Shown here: positions 8,478 to 15,024 of the stretch, in pieces | Layout: the number at the start of each line of letters is the position of its first letter | Numbering within the stretch: position 1 is the stretch's first letter | Assembly (NCBI GenBank): GCA_022013615.1 | Contig: JAKLQB010000654.1 | Coordinates: 1-19,181, forward strand | DNA: 19,181 bases | Source: Desulfobacterales bacterium | Lineage (GTDB): Bacteria > Desulfobacterota > DSM-4660 > Desulfatiglandales > Desulfatiglandaceae | Direction of reading: 5' to 3' | Notes under the pieces: generated by a model | The model's database searches: none | The model's input: the letters and a program-made list of their open reading frames with translations, nothing else | Told to the model about the DNA's origin: nothing | Program-made: the position numbers and the translations under genes

Positions 8478-8685
8478 TTTCGATTGATGCCCACCCTGGC
8501 CTTCGGCTCGTAGCCTAAGGCTCGGAGAGCGCGACATGCTTTGAGCTTGCACTCGCTTCTGGTGCTCCACTATGTTTGACCTCCGACCGGTAGATCTGGG
8601 CAGACCAGGTCTGGGCCAGGGATTGTTGATTGAGCGTCTTCGCAAAAACCTTGCCCGGCTACCATCCATAACATGCTCATGTGCG
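8478..8685. other. 208-base unexplained block between aroB' and aroD
   Basis: All other junctions from aroK down to aroA are tight or carry the attenuator, but this gap is long and holds no gene I can recognise. It contains short palindromes: CAGACC/GGTCTG around 8600-8612, ACATG/CATGT at about 8671-8682, and AGCC/GGCT around 8511-8521. There is no run of T that would make a terminator and no leader peptide. It may be an inserted repeat that has stayed in frame with aroD. Confidence 0.4.
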
Positions 8686-9678
8686 TCACTTCTCAGTGAT
8701 CGTCTCTTTGATCTTGTGGCCAAAATGCCTCCCTGCATTTTCCACATGCCCCAGCACCTGATCGTCCGGTTTGATCTTCACCACCGAGATTGGCTCCCCC
8801 TGTGATGAAACCAGTCTAATGGTCTCCGCGTTTTGAAGAATGGTGGACACGGGGCCGTTGGGGCCGGTTGCCACGATGAGGAGCAACGGCCTCCGTTCGA
8901 TCTTTACCCTGCCCACTAAAAGGGGCATGGCCTGTCCCTTCCAGTTTACCCCCATCACTTCGTCTCCTGCCTCCAATTCAGAAAGATACCGTGTCCTTCC
9001 TCCAGGTACCATTGTATAGGCGTGAACAGGCCCTGCATTGACCCTGAACGGTCTAGGGGAGACGTAGGGGTTATCAATGCTCTCTGAGTGGACCATAAAG
9101 AGGCACTGACTGCTGTTGCCAGTCAGCATACCTTCCCCTTCCTTCATCATGGTGCATGTGTCCACACAAACCCTATCCCCCATCCCCACCGGGAGAACCT
9201 TTTCAATGGTGAGCAGTTCCAGGCCAATAACTTCCTGACCCGATCGGATCTCATTAAATATTTCCCTGACCCTTGCCGGGTTCCTATGGGTTATGATCAC
9301 GCCGTCTACGCCTTTTTCTAAAATCCCGGCAGCGGTTTTGGCCTCCTCAAGATCCTCGACCTCAACAAAGATATTATCGGCCCTGGCCACCAGATTTTCT
9401 AAGGGGATGATCTTCCAGTCCCTGGTCCTGATAACAACCTTTTTCCGTCGACTGAGCTTGATGATCTTTTCCTCATCTTCTGATGAATGGATCTCCACAC
9501 ATACCACATCTTTTTCCCATCTCAGGTCTCCGTTATCAGAAACGGTCGTTATCAGCCCTAATTCTTTAACATCTTTAACCTTATCCGGCGGCACAATGAC
9601 CGCGTCAGCCCCCATCTCTAAGGCCGCAGTAACAAGTTCCTTTTTCCACGGGTCGGCCTTAACCCAAACCTCTTTCAT
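8686..9678 (-). CDS. aroB': 3-dehydroquinate synthase II (archaeal type)
   Basis: A 330-residue protein of the DHQ synthase II family. It converts 2-amino-3,7-dideoxy-D-threo-hept-6-ulosonate (ADTH) to 3-dehydroquinate by NAD-dependent oxidative deamination and cyclisation, replacing ordinary AroB. The family signature is plain: GMGDRVCVDTCTMM, GEGMLTGN, LFMVHSES, PRPFRVNAGPVHAYT, and PGGRTRYLSELEAGDEV. The ATG overlaps the tyrA stop as ATGA. It works with the ADTH synthase at 11512-12393 in the same operon. Confidence 0.95.
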   Translation of the reverse strand: MKEVWVKADPWKKELVTAALEMGADAVIVPPDKVKDVKELGLITTVSDNGDLRWEKDVVCVEIHSSEDEEKIIKLSRRKKVVIRTRDWKIIPLENLVARADNIFVEVEDLEEAKTAAGILEKGVDGVIITHRNPARVREIFNEIRSGQEVIGLELLTIEKVLPVGMGDRVCVDTCTMMKEGEGMLTGNSSQCLFMVHSESIDNPYVSPRPFRVNAGPVHAYTMVPGGRTRYLSELEAGDEVMGVNWKGQAMPLLVGRVKIERRPLLLIVATGPNGPVSTILQNAETIRLVSSQGEPISVVKIKPDDQVLGHVENAGRHFGHKIKETITEK

Positions 9679-10484
9679 TGCTTCATTACCTCATTGCTGA
9701 AAAAGCCCTTAAGCGATTCAAATAGTACCTTGAATGACTCTCTGTCCTTACTTCTAATGATTCGGATCAATTTGTTTGCTGATTCGAAATACTGCTCAAT
9801 GAAATCCCCGGCATCAGAGTTATCCATCAGAAGCGACCCAAAAAGGCCCTCAGGTTGCTCCACAATAGATTTGATCCGATCAAGACTCTGCTTGAACGTC
9901 TGGGTGGAGCATTGGACAAGGTTTTCAAGCTCAATCCCTGATCGGCTTATACAAAGGGCCAGGACAAAGGTCGAAAAGTGGTTGACCCCCTGGACAATTC
10001 CCATAATATGATCATGTTTTTCGGGTGCCAGGATTGTCACTCTAAAACCGGCCTTTTGAAAAACCCCTGTGATCCAATCTAACCATTGTTCTCCTCTGCC
10101 AGGGCAGAGTACAACCCTTGCCTGGTGATCTTCGGCCACATCCGGACCAAAAAGGGGGTGCGCGCCCACAACCTGTGCACTGGAATATTTCAGCATGGCC
10201 TTCATGGGACGTTTCTTTACGGATGTGAGGTCCATCAGGAGTGAGTTGTCCGGAACCAGCGGGCCGATCTTTTTTATTACTTCAACTGTGCTGGAGATGG
10301 GAACCGATATGACAACCACATCACAGTTGGGTGCCATTTCCTCAGGACTAAGACGGGTTTTGCGGCCCGTCCGAAGGACCTCAAAACCAAATTGGTCTAA
10401 GAGGCCTCCAAACCACGATCCCATCCTGCCGGTACCACCCACAATTCCCACTTTGGGCCTTAATGAAGGATTTCTTAATCCCAT
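9675..10484 (-). CDS. tyrA: Prephenate dehydrogenase
   Basis: A 269-residue monofunctional protein, without the chorismate mutase domain of E. coli TyrA but with a similar dehydrogenase core. It oxidatively decarboxylates prephenate to 4-hydroxyphenylpyruvate for tyrosine. The Rossmann loop GGTGRMG is at 16-22. The catalytic His is H109 in GAHPLFGPD. EKHDHIMGIVQGVNHF (155-170) is the substrate-binding helix region. There is no C-terminal ACT domain, so direct tyrosine feedback by that route is unlikely. Its start lies 10 bases inside the end of pheA. Arogenate as substrate cannot be excluded. Confidence 0.9.
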   Translation of the reverse strand: MGLRNPSLRPKVGIVGGTGRMGSWFGGLLDQFGFEVLRTGRKTRLSPEEMAPNCDVVVISVPISSTVEVIKKIGPLVPDNSLLMDLTSVKKRPMKAMLKYSSAQVVGAHPLFGPDVAEDHQARVVLCPGRGEQWLDWITGVFQKAGFRVTILAPEKHDHIMGIVQGVNHFSTFVLALCISRSGIELENLVQCSTQTFKQSLDRIKSIVEQPEGLFGSLLMDNSDAGDFIEQYFESANKLIRIIRSKDRESFKVLFESLKGFFSNEVMKQ

Positions 10485-11584
10485 GGATCACCCCCTGCCG
10501 GGTAGGACCCGAGCCGTTTCATAAACGAGCAGTAACCCTCTATTTCCTTGACCGCCTCATGTACATTATCATCCTGCTCATGTCCCTCAAGGTCCACAAA
10601 AAAGAGATACTCCCAGTTTCTCATCTTCATGGGCCGGGATTCAATTCGACTCATATTGATATCCCTCCGCGCTAAGGGAGCCAATGCCTTATGCAGGGCG
10701 CCAGGCCGGTGGTTAAGGAGAAAGAGGATGGAGGTTTTGTCCGTCCCAGTTGGGGCTGCATTGTTCTTCCCGATCCCCAAAAACCGGGTCACATTGTGGG
10801 GATTATCCTCTATATTTTCTTCCACAATGTTCAGACCATAATTAAGAGCCGACATCCGGCTGCCCACGGCGGCCGCACCGGGCTCATGGGTTGCCCTCTT
10901 GGCTGCAATTGAAGTGCTTTCCTGTTCCTTTACAGGGATTTGGGGAAGGTGCTCCTTAATCCAGGATCTACATTGGGCTATGGCCATGGGATGCGAATAT
11001 AGGCCTTTGATTTTTTCAATACTGTCCTCTCTGCTTAAGAGATGATGCCTTATTCGGAGAAAAGTCTCGGAGGCTATCTTCAGTTCATACTTGTAAAGGA
11101 GATCTAAGGTGCTGTTTACTGAACCTTCGTATGAATTCTCTACTGGCACCACACCCTGCTGGCAAACGTCCTTTTCTATTAAGTCAAATACCCCTTCCAT
11201 TGTCTCAGAGCCATGGAATAGGGTTGAATGGCCAAAAAGATGAAGGGCTGCCTGGTGGCAGAAGGTGCCGTCAGGGCCTAAAAAGGCCACGGAATAGGGT
11301 CTCTGAACCGATCGGGCCGCGGAAATGATTTCGGTAAATATATGTCTGATAGCCTCTTTAGTCAGCTTTCCCCGGCTTTTCGAAACCAGACGCCTCAATA
11401 CATCTTCTTCCCTCGAAGTATCCAATACTTCGATTTCAAGCCCTTCTTTGAACCTTCCCACCTTGGCGGCTATCTCTTGCCTGTCGGACAGCAACGAGGT
11501 AATTTGATCATCTATGCTGTCAATCTCATCTCTGTATCCGCCCAGGATTTTCCAGTTTTTCTCACTGTTGTTATCTCGTTCCAC
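10475..11584 (-). CDS. pheA: Chorismate mutase / prephenate dehydratase with ACT domain (P-protein)
   Basis: A 369-residue bifunctional enzyme for phenylalanine. The AroQ-type chorismate mutase occupies about 14-92 ([19 protein letters not shown]). Prephenate dehydratase occupies about 97-275 ([30 protein letters not shown]; catalytic TRF at 266-268). The ACT domain at about 284-360 has GALH (295-298) and ESRP (315-318), the two phenylalanine-binding motifs, so feedback inhibition by Phe is expected. The start is a GTG at 11584, preceded by GGGGGAAGAGGA. It lies 73 bases inside the end of aroA'. No later in-frame ATG or GTG exists before the mutase domain, so the long overlap looks real. Confidence 0.94.
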   Translation of the reverse strand: MERDNNSEKNWKILGGYRDEIDSIDDQITSLLSDRQEIAAKVGRFKEGLEIEVLDTSREEDVLRRLVSKSRGKLTKEAIRHIFTEIISAARSVQRPYSVAFLGPDGTFCHQAALHLFGHSTLFHGSETMEGVFDLIEKDVCQQGVVPVENSYEGSVNSTLDLLYKYELKIASETFLRIRHHLLSREDSIEKIKGLYSHPMAIAQCRSWIKEHLPQIPVKEQESTSIAAKRATHEPGAAAVGSRMSALNYGLNIVEENIEDNPHNVTRFLGIGKNNAAPTGTDKTSILFLLNHRPGALHKALAPLARRDINMSRIESRPMKMRNWEYLFFVDLEGHEQDDNVHEAVKEIEGYCSFMKRLGSYPAGGDPWD

Positions 11585-12393
11585 TCCTCTTCCCCCTGAT
11601 TGTTATTGAGAAATTCCAATGCCTCGTCAACTGTCGCATTTCTATGCACGATCATGCAAAAGGCTGCTACCATCTTGGTGGGATTTTGATGCTGAAATAC
11701 GTTGCGTCCAATGGAAGTCCCTGCGGCCCCTGCCTCCATGGCGCCTCTAACCATCTCAAGTATAGCACGATCCGATTCCATTTTGGGCCCGCCGGCAATG
11801 ATGACCGGTACATGACATCCTTCCACAACATCCCTGAATGATTCCGTACTGCCGGTATAGGAGACCTTAACTACGTCTGCGCCTAACTCGGCGCCCAAGC
11901 GGGCGGCATGTCTAATTGCTGCGGGATCATATTCATCCTCGATCTTCTCACCTCGAGGGTAAATCATAGCCAGAAGCGGCATGCCCCACTTTGATGCCGT
12001 GTGCGCCACATTCCCCAAATCGGCCAGCATCTCTTTTTCGTGACCGTTGCCGATATTCACATGCACTGATACCGCGTCAGCTCCCAGTTCAATAGCTTCT
12101 TCAACTGTGCAGACAAGCGTTTTGGCATTCGGTTCTGGGGAGAGAGAAGTGCTGCCTGAAAGGTGCACTATTAACCCCATATCCGGCCCGCTTTTTCTAT
12201 GACCCCGGGCAACAACGCCTTTATGAACCACCACCGCATTTGCCCCTCCATCTGCAACCTGAGTCATGGCTTCCCTCATGTTGGTAATCCCTAAGATGGG
12301 ACCTGAGCTGACTCCATGATCCATGGGAACGATAACAGCCTTCCCGGTGTTGCGATCAAAAATCCTCTCTAATCTGATTTCTTTCCCTATCAT
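11512..12393 (-). CDS. aroA': 2-amino-3,7-dideoxy-D-threo-hept-6-ulosonate (ADTH) synthase
   Basis: A 293-residue class I aldolase of the DhnA/FBA type. In the archaeal-type shikimate route ADTH synthase joins L-aspartate semialdehyde to a 6-deoxy-5-ketofructose phosphate, replacing DAHP synthase. Key residues fit: D25 in VPMDHG, Y145 in LLAMIYPRG and the Schiff-base K176 in [16 protein letters not shown] and [13 protein letters not shown] bind phosphate. Being next to DHQ synthase II favours this function over fructose-bisphosphate aldolase. The ATG has GAGGAGGTATCAAA before it and overlaps the small gene's stop as ATGA. The last roughly 20-25 residues extend beyond the usual length (about 265-273) and lie over the start of pheA. 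Confidence 0.93.
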   Translation of the reverse strand: MIGKEIRLERIFDRNTGKAVIVPMDHGVSSGPILGITNMREAMTQVADGGANAVVVHKGVVARGHRKSGPDMGLIVHLSGSTSLSPEPNAKTLVCTVEEAIELGADAVSVHVNIGNGHEKEMLADLGNVAHTASKWGMPLLAMIYPRGEKIEDEYDPAAIRHAARLGAELGADVVKVSYTGSTESFRDVVEGCHVPVIIAGGPKMESDRAILEMVRGAMEAGAAGTSIGRNVFQHQNPTKMVAAFCMIVHRNATVDEALEFLNNNQGEEEWNEITTVRKTGKSWADTEMRLTA

Positions 12394-12569
12394 TTTGATA
12401 CCTCCTCATTCATTTTAATGATTATTACTTTCTTTCCTGCCAAGGAAGATGGCAGATACACCCGACCGCAACTTCCTGACCGATGCACCTTCTTCTCCAT
12501 CGAATCAGCGCCATAAACCACGATCTTTGAATATAACCTGTCAACTCCCATATCGACATTTCTCCCCAT
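12390..12569 (-). CDS. Small GRVYLP-motif (DUF2080/AbrB-like) protein
   Basis: A 59-residue protein whose second half reads [20 protein letters not shown] followed by VIIIKM. This resembles the small DUF2080 'transposon-encoded' family and the swapped-hairpin fold of AbrB-type proteins, both recognised by a G-S/N-x-GRVYLP-like turn. The start at 12569 is chosen over 12590 because GGAGG lies 8 bases before it. It is the first gene after the internal aromatic attenuator and its stop overlaps the aroA' ATG by four bases. That location suggests a part in regulating or coupling expression of the cluster. The function is unknown to me; DNA binding is only a guess from the fold. Confidence 0.65.
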   Translation of the reverse strand: MGRNVDMGVDRLYSKIVVYGADSMEKKVHRSGSCGRVYLPSSLAGKKVIIIKMNEEVSK

Positions 12570-12588
12570 TATTGATTCCTCCATCATC

Positions 12589-12626
12589 AAAAAAGGCCAT
12601 GGTCGATCAATCCGCCCATGGCCTTT
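12589..12626 (-). terminator. Intrinsic terminator of the internal aromatic attenuator
   Basis: A perfect 11-base stem, 12616-12626 with 12592-12602 (AAAGGCCATGG/CCATGGCCTTT), has a 13-base loop and runs into six T on the minus strand (12589-12594). It sits directly before the ribosome site of the small gene at 12569. Confidence 0.85.
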
Positions 12627-12660
12627 AAATACGATAATATCTGCGGCCTATGGGCGGACC
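12610..12660 (-). promoter_or_regulatory. Antiterminator pairing of the internal aromatic attenuator
   Basis: On the minus strand TCCGCCCATAGGCC (12658-12645) can pair with GGCCATGGGCGGA (12623-12611): 13 base pairs with one bulged A. The second segment shares bases 12616-12623 with the 5' arm of the terminator, so the two structures exclude each other. The first segment lies inside the leader-peptide codons, downstream of the YWYGFYFY run. A ribosome stalled on those codons would leave it free. Confidence 0.75.
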
Positions 12661-12756
12661 TCTCAAGCCATAAAAATAAAAACCATACCAATAAGCCCTG
12701 ACACGCCTTTCTGTTGGCACGGCGCTTAATCTACATCCTTTATTTTTATTGTTCAT
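12625..12756 (-). CDS. Aromatic-rich leader peptide of the internal attenuator (43 aa)
   Basis: ATG at 12756, TAA at 12625-12627. Residues 21-30 read AYWYGFYFYG: seven aromatic codons in eight at 22-29 (four Tyr, two Phe, one Trp). Two further Tyr are at 40-41. Random sequence would hardly give this, and the stop codon meets the 5' arm of a terminator hairpin, so it is a regulatory leader, not an enzyme. The ribosome site is weak (GAGAAAGG about 11 bases before the ATG). It begins 38 bases after the aroC stop. No convincing promoter lies in that gap, so the leader is probably read from the aroK promoter or from an unseen one within aroC. It controls the small gene, aroA', pheA, tyrA, aroB', aroD, aroE and aroA. 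Confidence 0.85.
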   Translation of the reverse strand: MNNKNKGCRLSAVPTERRVRAYWYGFYFYGLRGPPIGRRYYRI

Positions 12757-12794
12757 GATTTCTGAAACCTTTCTCTAAACTTCCTTAATCTCAA

Positions 12795-13856
12795 CTACTC
12801 AACCACGCCATACCGTCTTGACCTTAAATAGTGATCAGCCAATACAATTGCCACCATGGCCTCTAAGACCGGCACAATGCGGGGCACTGCAGAGGTATCG
12901 AACCGGCCCTCTAAGTTTAATCGGGCAGGACGTCCTGCCCTGTCGATGGTCTCCTGCTCAATCATAATAGAGGGAATCGGTTTAACTGCGGCGCGTAAGA
13001 CAATGTCATCACCGTTGGAAATGCCGCCCAGAATGCCTCCGGCCCGGTTTGTCTTAAACCCTGTGGGTGTAATAGGGTCATTGTTTTCAGACCCCTTGAG
13101 CCTAGCTGCTTCAAAGCCTGCCCCAATTTCTATCCCTTTTACAGCCCCTACGGACATCACCGCCTTTGCCAGATCCGCGCTCAATTTGTCAAATACCGGT
13201 TCACCTAATCCCGGGGGACATCCCTTCACCCTGACCTCAACAATACCTCCTACGGAATCACCTTCATCCTTTGCCTTTGAAATCACCTCTCTCATCTTGT
13301 GCGCCGCAGCCTCATCAGGGCAATAGAAGGGGTTTGTATTGATAGCCTCGAGATCAATATCTTCTGCCCGGACACCGCCCATTTCCAATGTGTAAGCAGT
13401 GATCCTCATCTCTAACGGCGCCAGGACCTTTCGTGCTACCACGCCGGCAGCTACCCTTGCGGCGGTCTCACGTGCAGACGATCTTCCCCCGCCCCTGAAG
13501 TCGAAATGACCGTACTTTTTGAAATAGGTATAGTCAGCATGGCCCGGCCTGAACAGCCGACGGAGGATTTCATACGGCTCACTCCTGACATCGTGGTTAT
13601 GGATAAACAGGGCAATCGGTGTCCCGGTTGTGAGCCCCTCAAAGACACCGGAGAGGATCTCCACCAAGTCCATTTCGGATCGGGGCGTATCAATAGAGGA
13701 GCGGCCGGGCCTGCGTCTTGCCATCTCCTTAACAAAATCTTCCTCTGACAAAGGGATGCCGGAAGGACAGCCGTCTATAACGGTTCCGATGCCTTTTCCG
13801 TGCGATTCGCCGAAAGTAGTTATTTTAAATGCTTTTCCGAACGAATTCCCTGCCAC
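12795..13856 (-). CDS. aroC: Chorismate synthase
   Basis: A 353-residue FMN-dependent enzyme that converts EPSP to chorismate. Signatures present: TFGESHGKGIGTVIDGCPSG at the N-terminus, RRRPGRSSIDTPRSE, then GGGRSSARETAARVAAG and GDSVGGIVEVRV. The frame is open to an ATG at 13904, but the GTG at 13856 gives the usual VAGNSFGKAF start. GGGAGG lies 8 bases before that GTG, and it comes one base after the aroK stop. The extra 16 residues would overlap aroK and were dropped. It is the second gene of the first transcription unit. Confidence 0.96.
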   Translation of the reverse strand: MAGNSFGKAFKITTFGESHGKGIGTVIDGCPSGIPLSEEDFVKEMARRRPGRSSIDTPRSEMDLVEILSGVFEGLTTGTPIALFIHNHDVRSEPYEILRRLFRPGHADYTYFKKYGHFDFRGGGRSSARETAARVAAGVVARKVLAPLEMRITAYTLEMGGVRAEDIDLEAINTNPFYCPDEAAAHKMREVISKAKDEGDSVGGIVEVRVKGCPPGLGEPVFDKLSADLAKAVMSVGAVKGIEIGAGFEAARLKGSENNDPITPTGFKTNRAGGILGGISNGDDIVLRAAVKPIPSIMIEQETIDRAGRPARLNLEGRFDTSAVPRIVPVLEAMVAIVLADHYLRSRRYGVVE

Positions 13857-13857
13857 C

Positions 13858-14403
13858 TTAATAGCCTCCCGCCAAATCGCCTTTATGCCAGTGTGGCAAG
13901 GCACTCATGATCGCTTGCGCCACTTCTTCAGGATTTTGGCCGTTAGTGTCCACTCTATAATCACTGGCGCGCTCATAAACCGGCATTCTCTCATTGAGAA
14001 TCTCAGCGCTTTCTTTAAGTGGGTCGGCCCCTGAAAGTGAAGGGCGCCATTCACCCGACTTCTGTCCTTTTTTCATCCTGTCCCTTATGACCGGCGTGTT
14101 GGTGTCAAGCCACACCACCCAACCATTTTTCCTTAGATTCCTCACGTTCTCCTGATCTATGACTGCTCCTCCTCCCGTGGCAATGACCACGTTGTCTTTT
14201 GAGGCGATCTCTTCAACGACCTCCCTTTCCACACGCCTAAAATCTCTCCATCCGTTCTGAGATACATAGGAATGGATGGAAAGACCTATCTTTTCCTCAA
14301 TAAGCCGATCTGTGTCCAAAAATTCCCTCTCCAAATCGCGGGCCAATAATTTGCCCACAGTTGTTTTACCGCTGCACCGGTATCCGATCAAAACAATGTT
14401 CAT
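13858..14403 (-). CDS. aroK: Shikimate kinase
   Basis: A 181-residue P-loop kinase that phosphorylates shikimate with ATP. From the chosen ATG at 14403 it begins MNIVLIGYRCSGKTTVG, where GYRCSGKT is the Walker A loop. LDTDRLIEE holds the shikimate-binding Asp, RDFRRVE the binding Arg, ATGGGAV the glycine-rich loop and RPSLSG the lid Arg. A GTG at 14418 is possible but has no better ribosome site; the ATG has CAGGG four bases away. It is the first gene of the aro cluster, 21 bases after the T-run of the upstream attenuator. Confidence 0.94.
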   Translation of the reverse strand: MNIVLIGYRCSGKTTVGKLLARDLEREFLDTDRLIEEKIGLSIHSYVSQNGWRDFRRVEREVVEEIASKDNVVIATGGGAVIDQENVRNLRKNGWVVWLDTNTPVIRDRMKKGQKSGEWRPSLSGADPLKESAEILNERMPVYERASDYRVDTNGQNPEEVAQAIMSALPHWHKGDLAGGY

Positions 14404-14424
14404 AATCCCTGTTTGCACCTGGCC

Positions 14425-14465
14425 AAAAAAAAGGCCGTGGGCACTTTTTTTGTGCCCACGGCCTT
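14425..14465 (-). terminator. Intrinsic terminator of the aroK aromatic attenuator
   Basis: A perfect 14-base GC-rich stem, 14452-14465 with 14431-14444 (AAGGCCGTGGGCAC/GTGCCCACGGCCTT), has a seven-base A loop and ends in eight T on the minus strand (14425-14432). It lies between the leader peptide and aroK, with no room for another gene. Confidence 0.9.
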
Positions 14466-14486
14466 GAAACTTAAAAAATCAGCTTG

Positions 14487-14579
14487 TCAGCACATGAGCA
14501 TAACTCTCCCGTAAAAATAAAAATAGAGGCTCTGCCATGGCTGATAACTGAAAATCATATCTGTTGCTGACCCTTTCAT
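14487..14579 (-). CDS. Aromatic-rich leader peptide of aroK-aroC (30 aa)
   Basis: ATG at 14579, TGA at 14487-14489. The peptide includes SYQPWQSLYFYFYG (11-24), with five aromatic codons in a row (Y19 to Y23) plus F10, Y12 and W15. An internal ATG at codon 8 is an alternative start that keeps all of these. The stop codon is 21 bases before the terminator arm. GTCAGCA near the start (14565-14571) can pair with TGCTGAC over the stop codon (14486-14492), a plausible 1:2 hairpin. The competing 2:3 antiterminator is less clear than in the other two leaders: only about six pairs (TGTGCT with GGGCACA) are visible. The ribosome site is weak. Confidence 0.82.
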   Translation of the reverse strand: MKGSATDMIFSYQPWQSLYFYFYGRVMLMC

Positions 14580-14596
14580 TTACTAATGATGAATGC

Positions 14597-14625
14597 TTAT
14601 TAAACGATCAAGATCTATTTGTCAA
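14597..14625 (-). promoter_or_regulatory. Sigma70-type promoter of the aromatic cluster
   Basis: The minus strand has a perfect TTGACA (14620-14625). The -10 could be TAATAA (14597-14602, spacer 17) or the better match TTTAAT (14599-14604, spacer 15). The leader ATG follows about 20 bases later. It points away from the cimA promoter, with about 57 bases between the two -35 boxes. Confidence 0.6.
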
Positions 14626-14681
14626 GAAAAAAATTCCAAGGGATCTCAATAATATTTTTTTGAAGGGGCCGAAAAAAAAGC

Positions 14682-14710
14682 TTGACACATGAGATTCAGG
14701 AGATTATAAA
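14682..14710 (+). promoter_or_regulatory. Sigma70-type promoter of the branched-chain cluster
   Basis: TTGACA (14682-14687), a 17-base spacer and TATAAA (14705-14710) make a near-consensus promoter. Transcription would begin near 14717, shortly before the leader peptide. Confidence 0.8.
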
Positions 14711-14749
14711 CCCGATTCATAAATCTTTTTTATGGTGAGTTTGGTTATC

Positions 14750-14866
14750 ATGATTCATTTTTCGCAAAACATTATCGTCATTATCAGCGCAACAGGGATA
14801 CTTGTATCTTTGTTGCTCCTCCTTTTGGGCGTCAGACCCAAATGTCCTGGCCTGATAATGACATGA
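14750..14866 (+). CDS. Branched-chain-rich leader peptide of cimA-leuA-leuC (38 aa)
   Basis: ATG at 14750 (GGTGAG ten bases before it), TGA at 14864-14866. An in-frame ATG at 14732 would add six residues. Residues 8-12 are IIVII, 17-19 ILV and 21-26 six Leu in a row, followed by G-V; 18 of 38 residues are Ile, Val or Leu. It is hydrophobic and could be mistaken for a membrane segment, but the codon content, position and downstream terminator identify a leader that senses charged tRNA for Leu, Ile and Val. It precedes cimA (isoleucine route) and leuA/leuC (leucine route), so all the sensed amino acids fit the controlled genes. Confidence 0.88.
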   Translation: MIHFSQNIIVIISATGILVSLLLLLLGVRPKCPGLIMT

Positions 14867-14900
14867 TTTAAACAAAACCCTTTAAAATCCGTTATCAGGC
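14777..14900 (+). promoter_or_regulatory. Alternative pairings (1:2 and 2:3) of the branched-chain attenuator
   Basis: Segment 1, GTCATTATCAG (14777-14787), pairs perfectly over 11 bases with segment 2, CTGATAATGAC (14852-14862). Segment 2, as GCCTGATAATG (14850-14860), also pairs over 11 bases, one of them G-U, with CGTTATCAGGC (14890-14900), which is the 5' arm of the terminator. Stalling in the Ile/Val/Leu codons would break 1:2, allow 2:3 and prevent termination. Completion of the peptide would cover segment 2 and allow the terminator. Confidence 0.85.
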
Positions 14901-14923
14901 AAGCCTGGTAACGGATTTTTTTT
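14884..14923 (+). terminator. Intrinsic terminator of the branched-chain attenuator
   Basis: A 16-base stem, 14884-14899 with 14904-14919 (AAAATCCGTTATCAGG/CCTGGTAACGGATTTT), has one G-U pair and a CAAG loop, and continues into a run of eight T (14916-14923). Confidence 0.9.
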
Positions 14924-15024
14924 GGCAAGAATTAGGCGTTTTTCATAACAACACAAAAGCAGTTTACGCTTTCTGTTCAAAGTTATGCTCAGCAGGCAAA
15001 TCCGGCCTGACCGGAAACATTCAA

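Noticed and set aside
8478..8747. N-terminal extension of aroD (90 extra residues)
   Set aside because: It is Arg/Ser-rich, unlike any DHQ dehydratase, and overlaps the end of aroB'. The family start fits the ATG at 8477.
12856..13326. Plus-strand ORF of 156 codons
   Set aside because: It is the antisense shadow of chorismate synthase, whose motifs run throughout this stretch.
13857..13904. Longer N-terminus of chorismate synthase
   Set aside because: It would overlap aroK by 47 bases. The GTG at 13856 has a good ribosome site and gives the family-typical start.
14750..14866. Small hydrophobic membrane protein
   Set aside because: The Ile/Val/Leu run could look like a membrane helix, but the alternative stems, terminator and following genes explain it better as a leader peptide.
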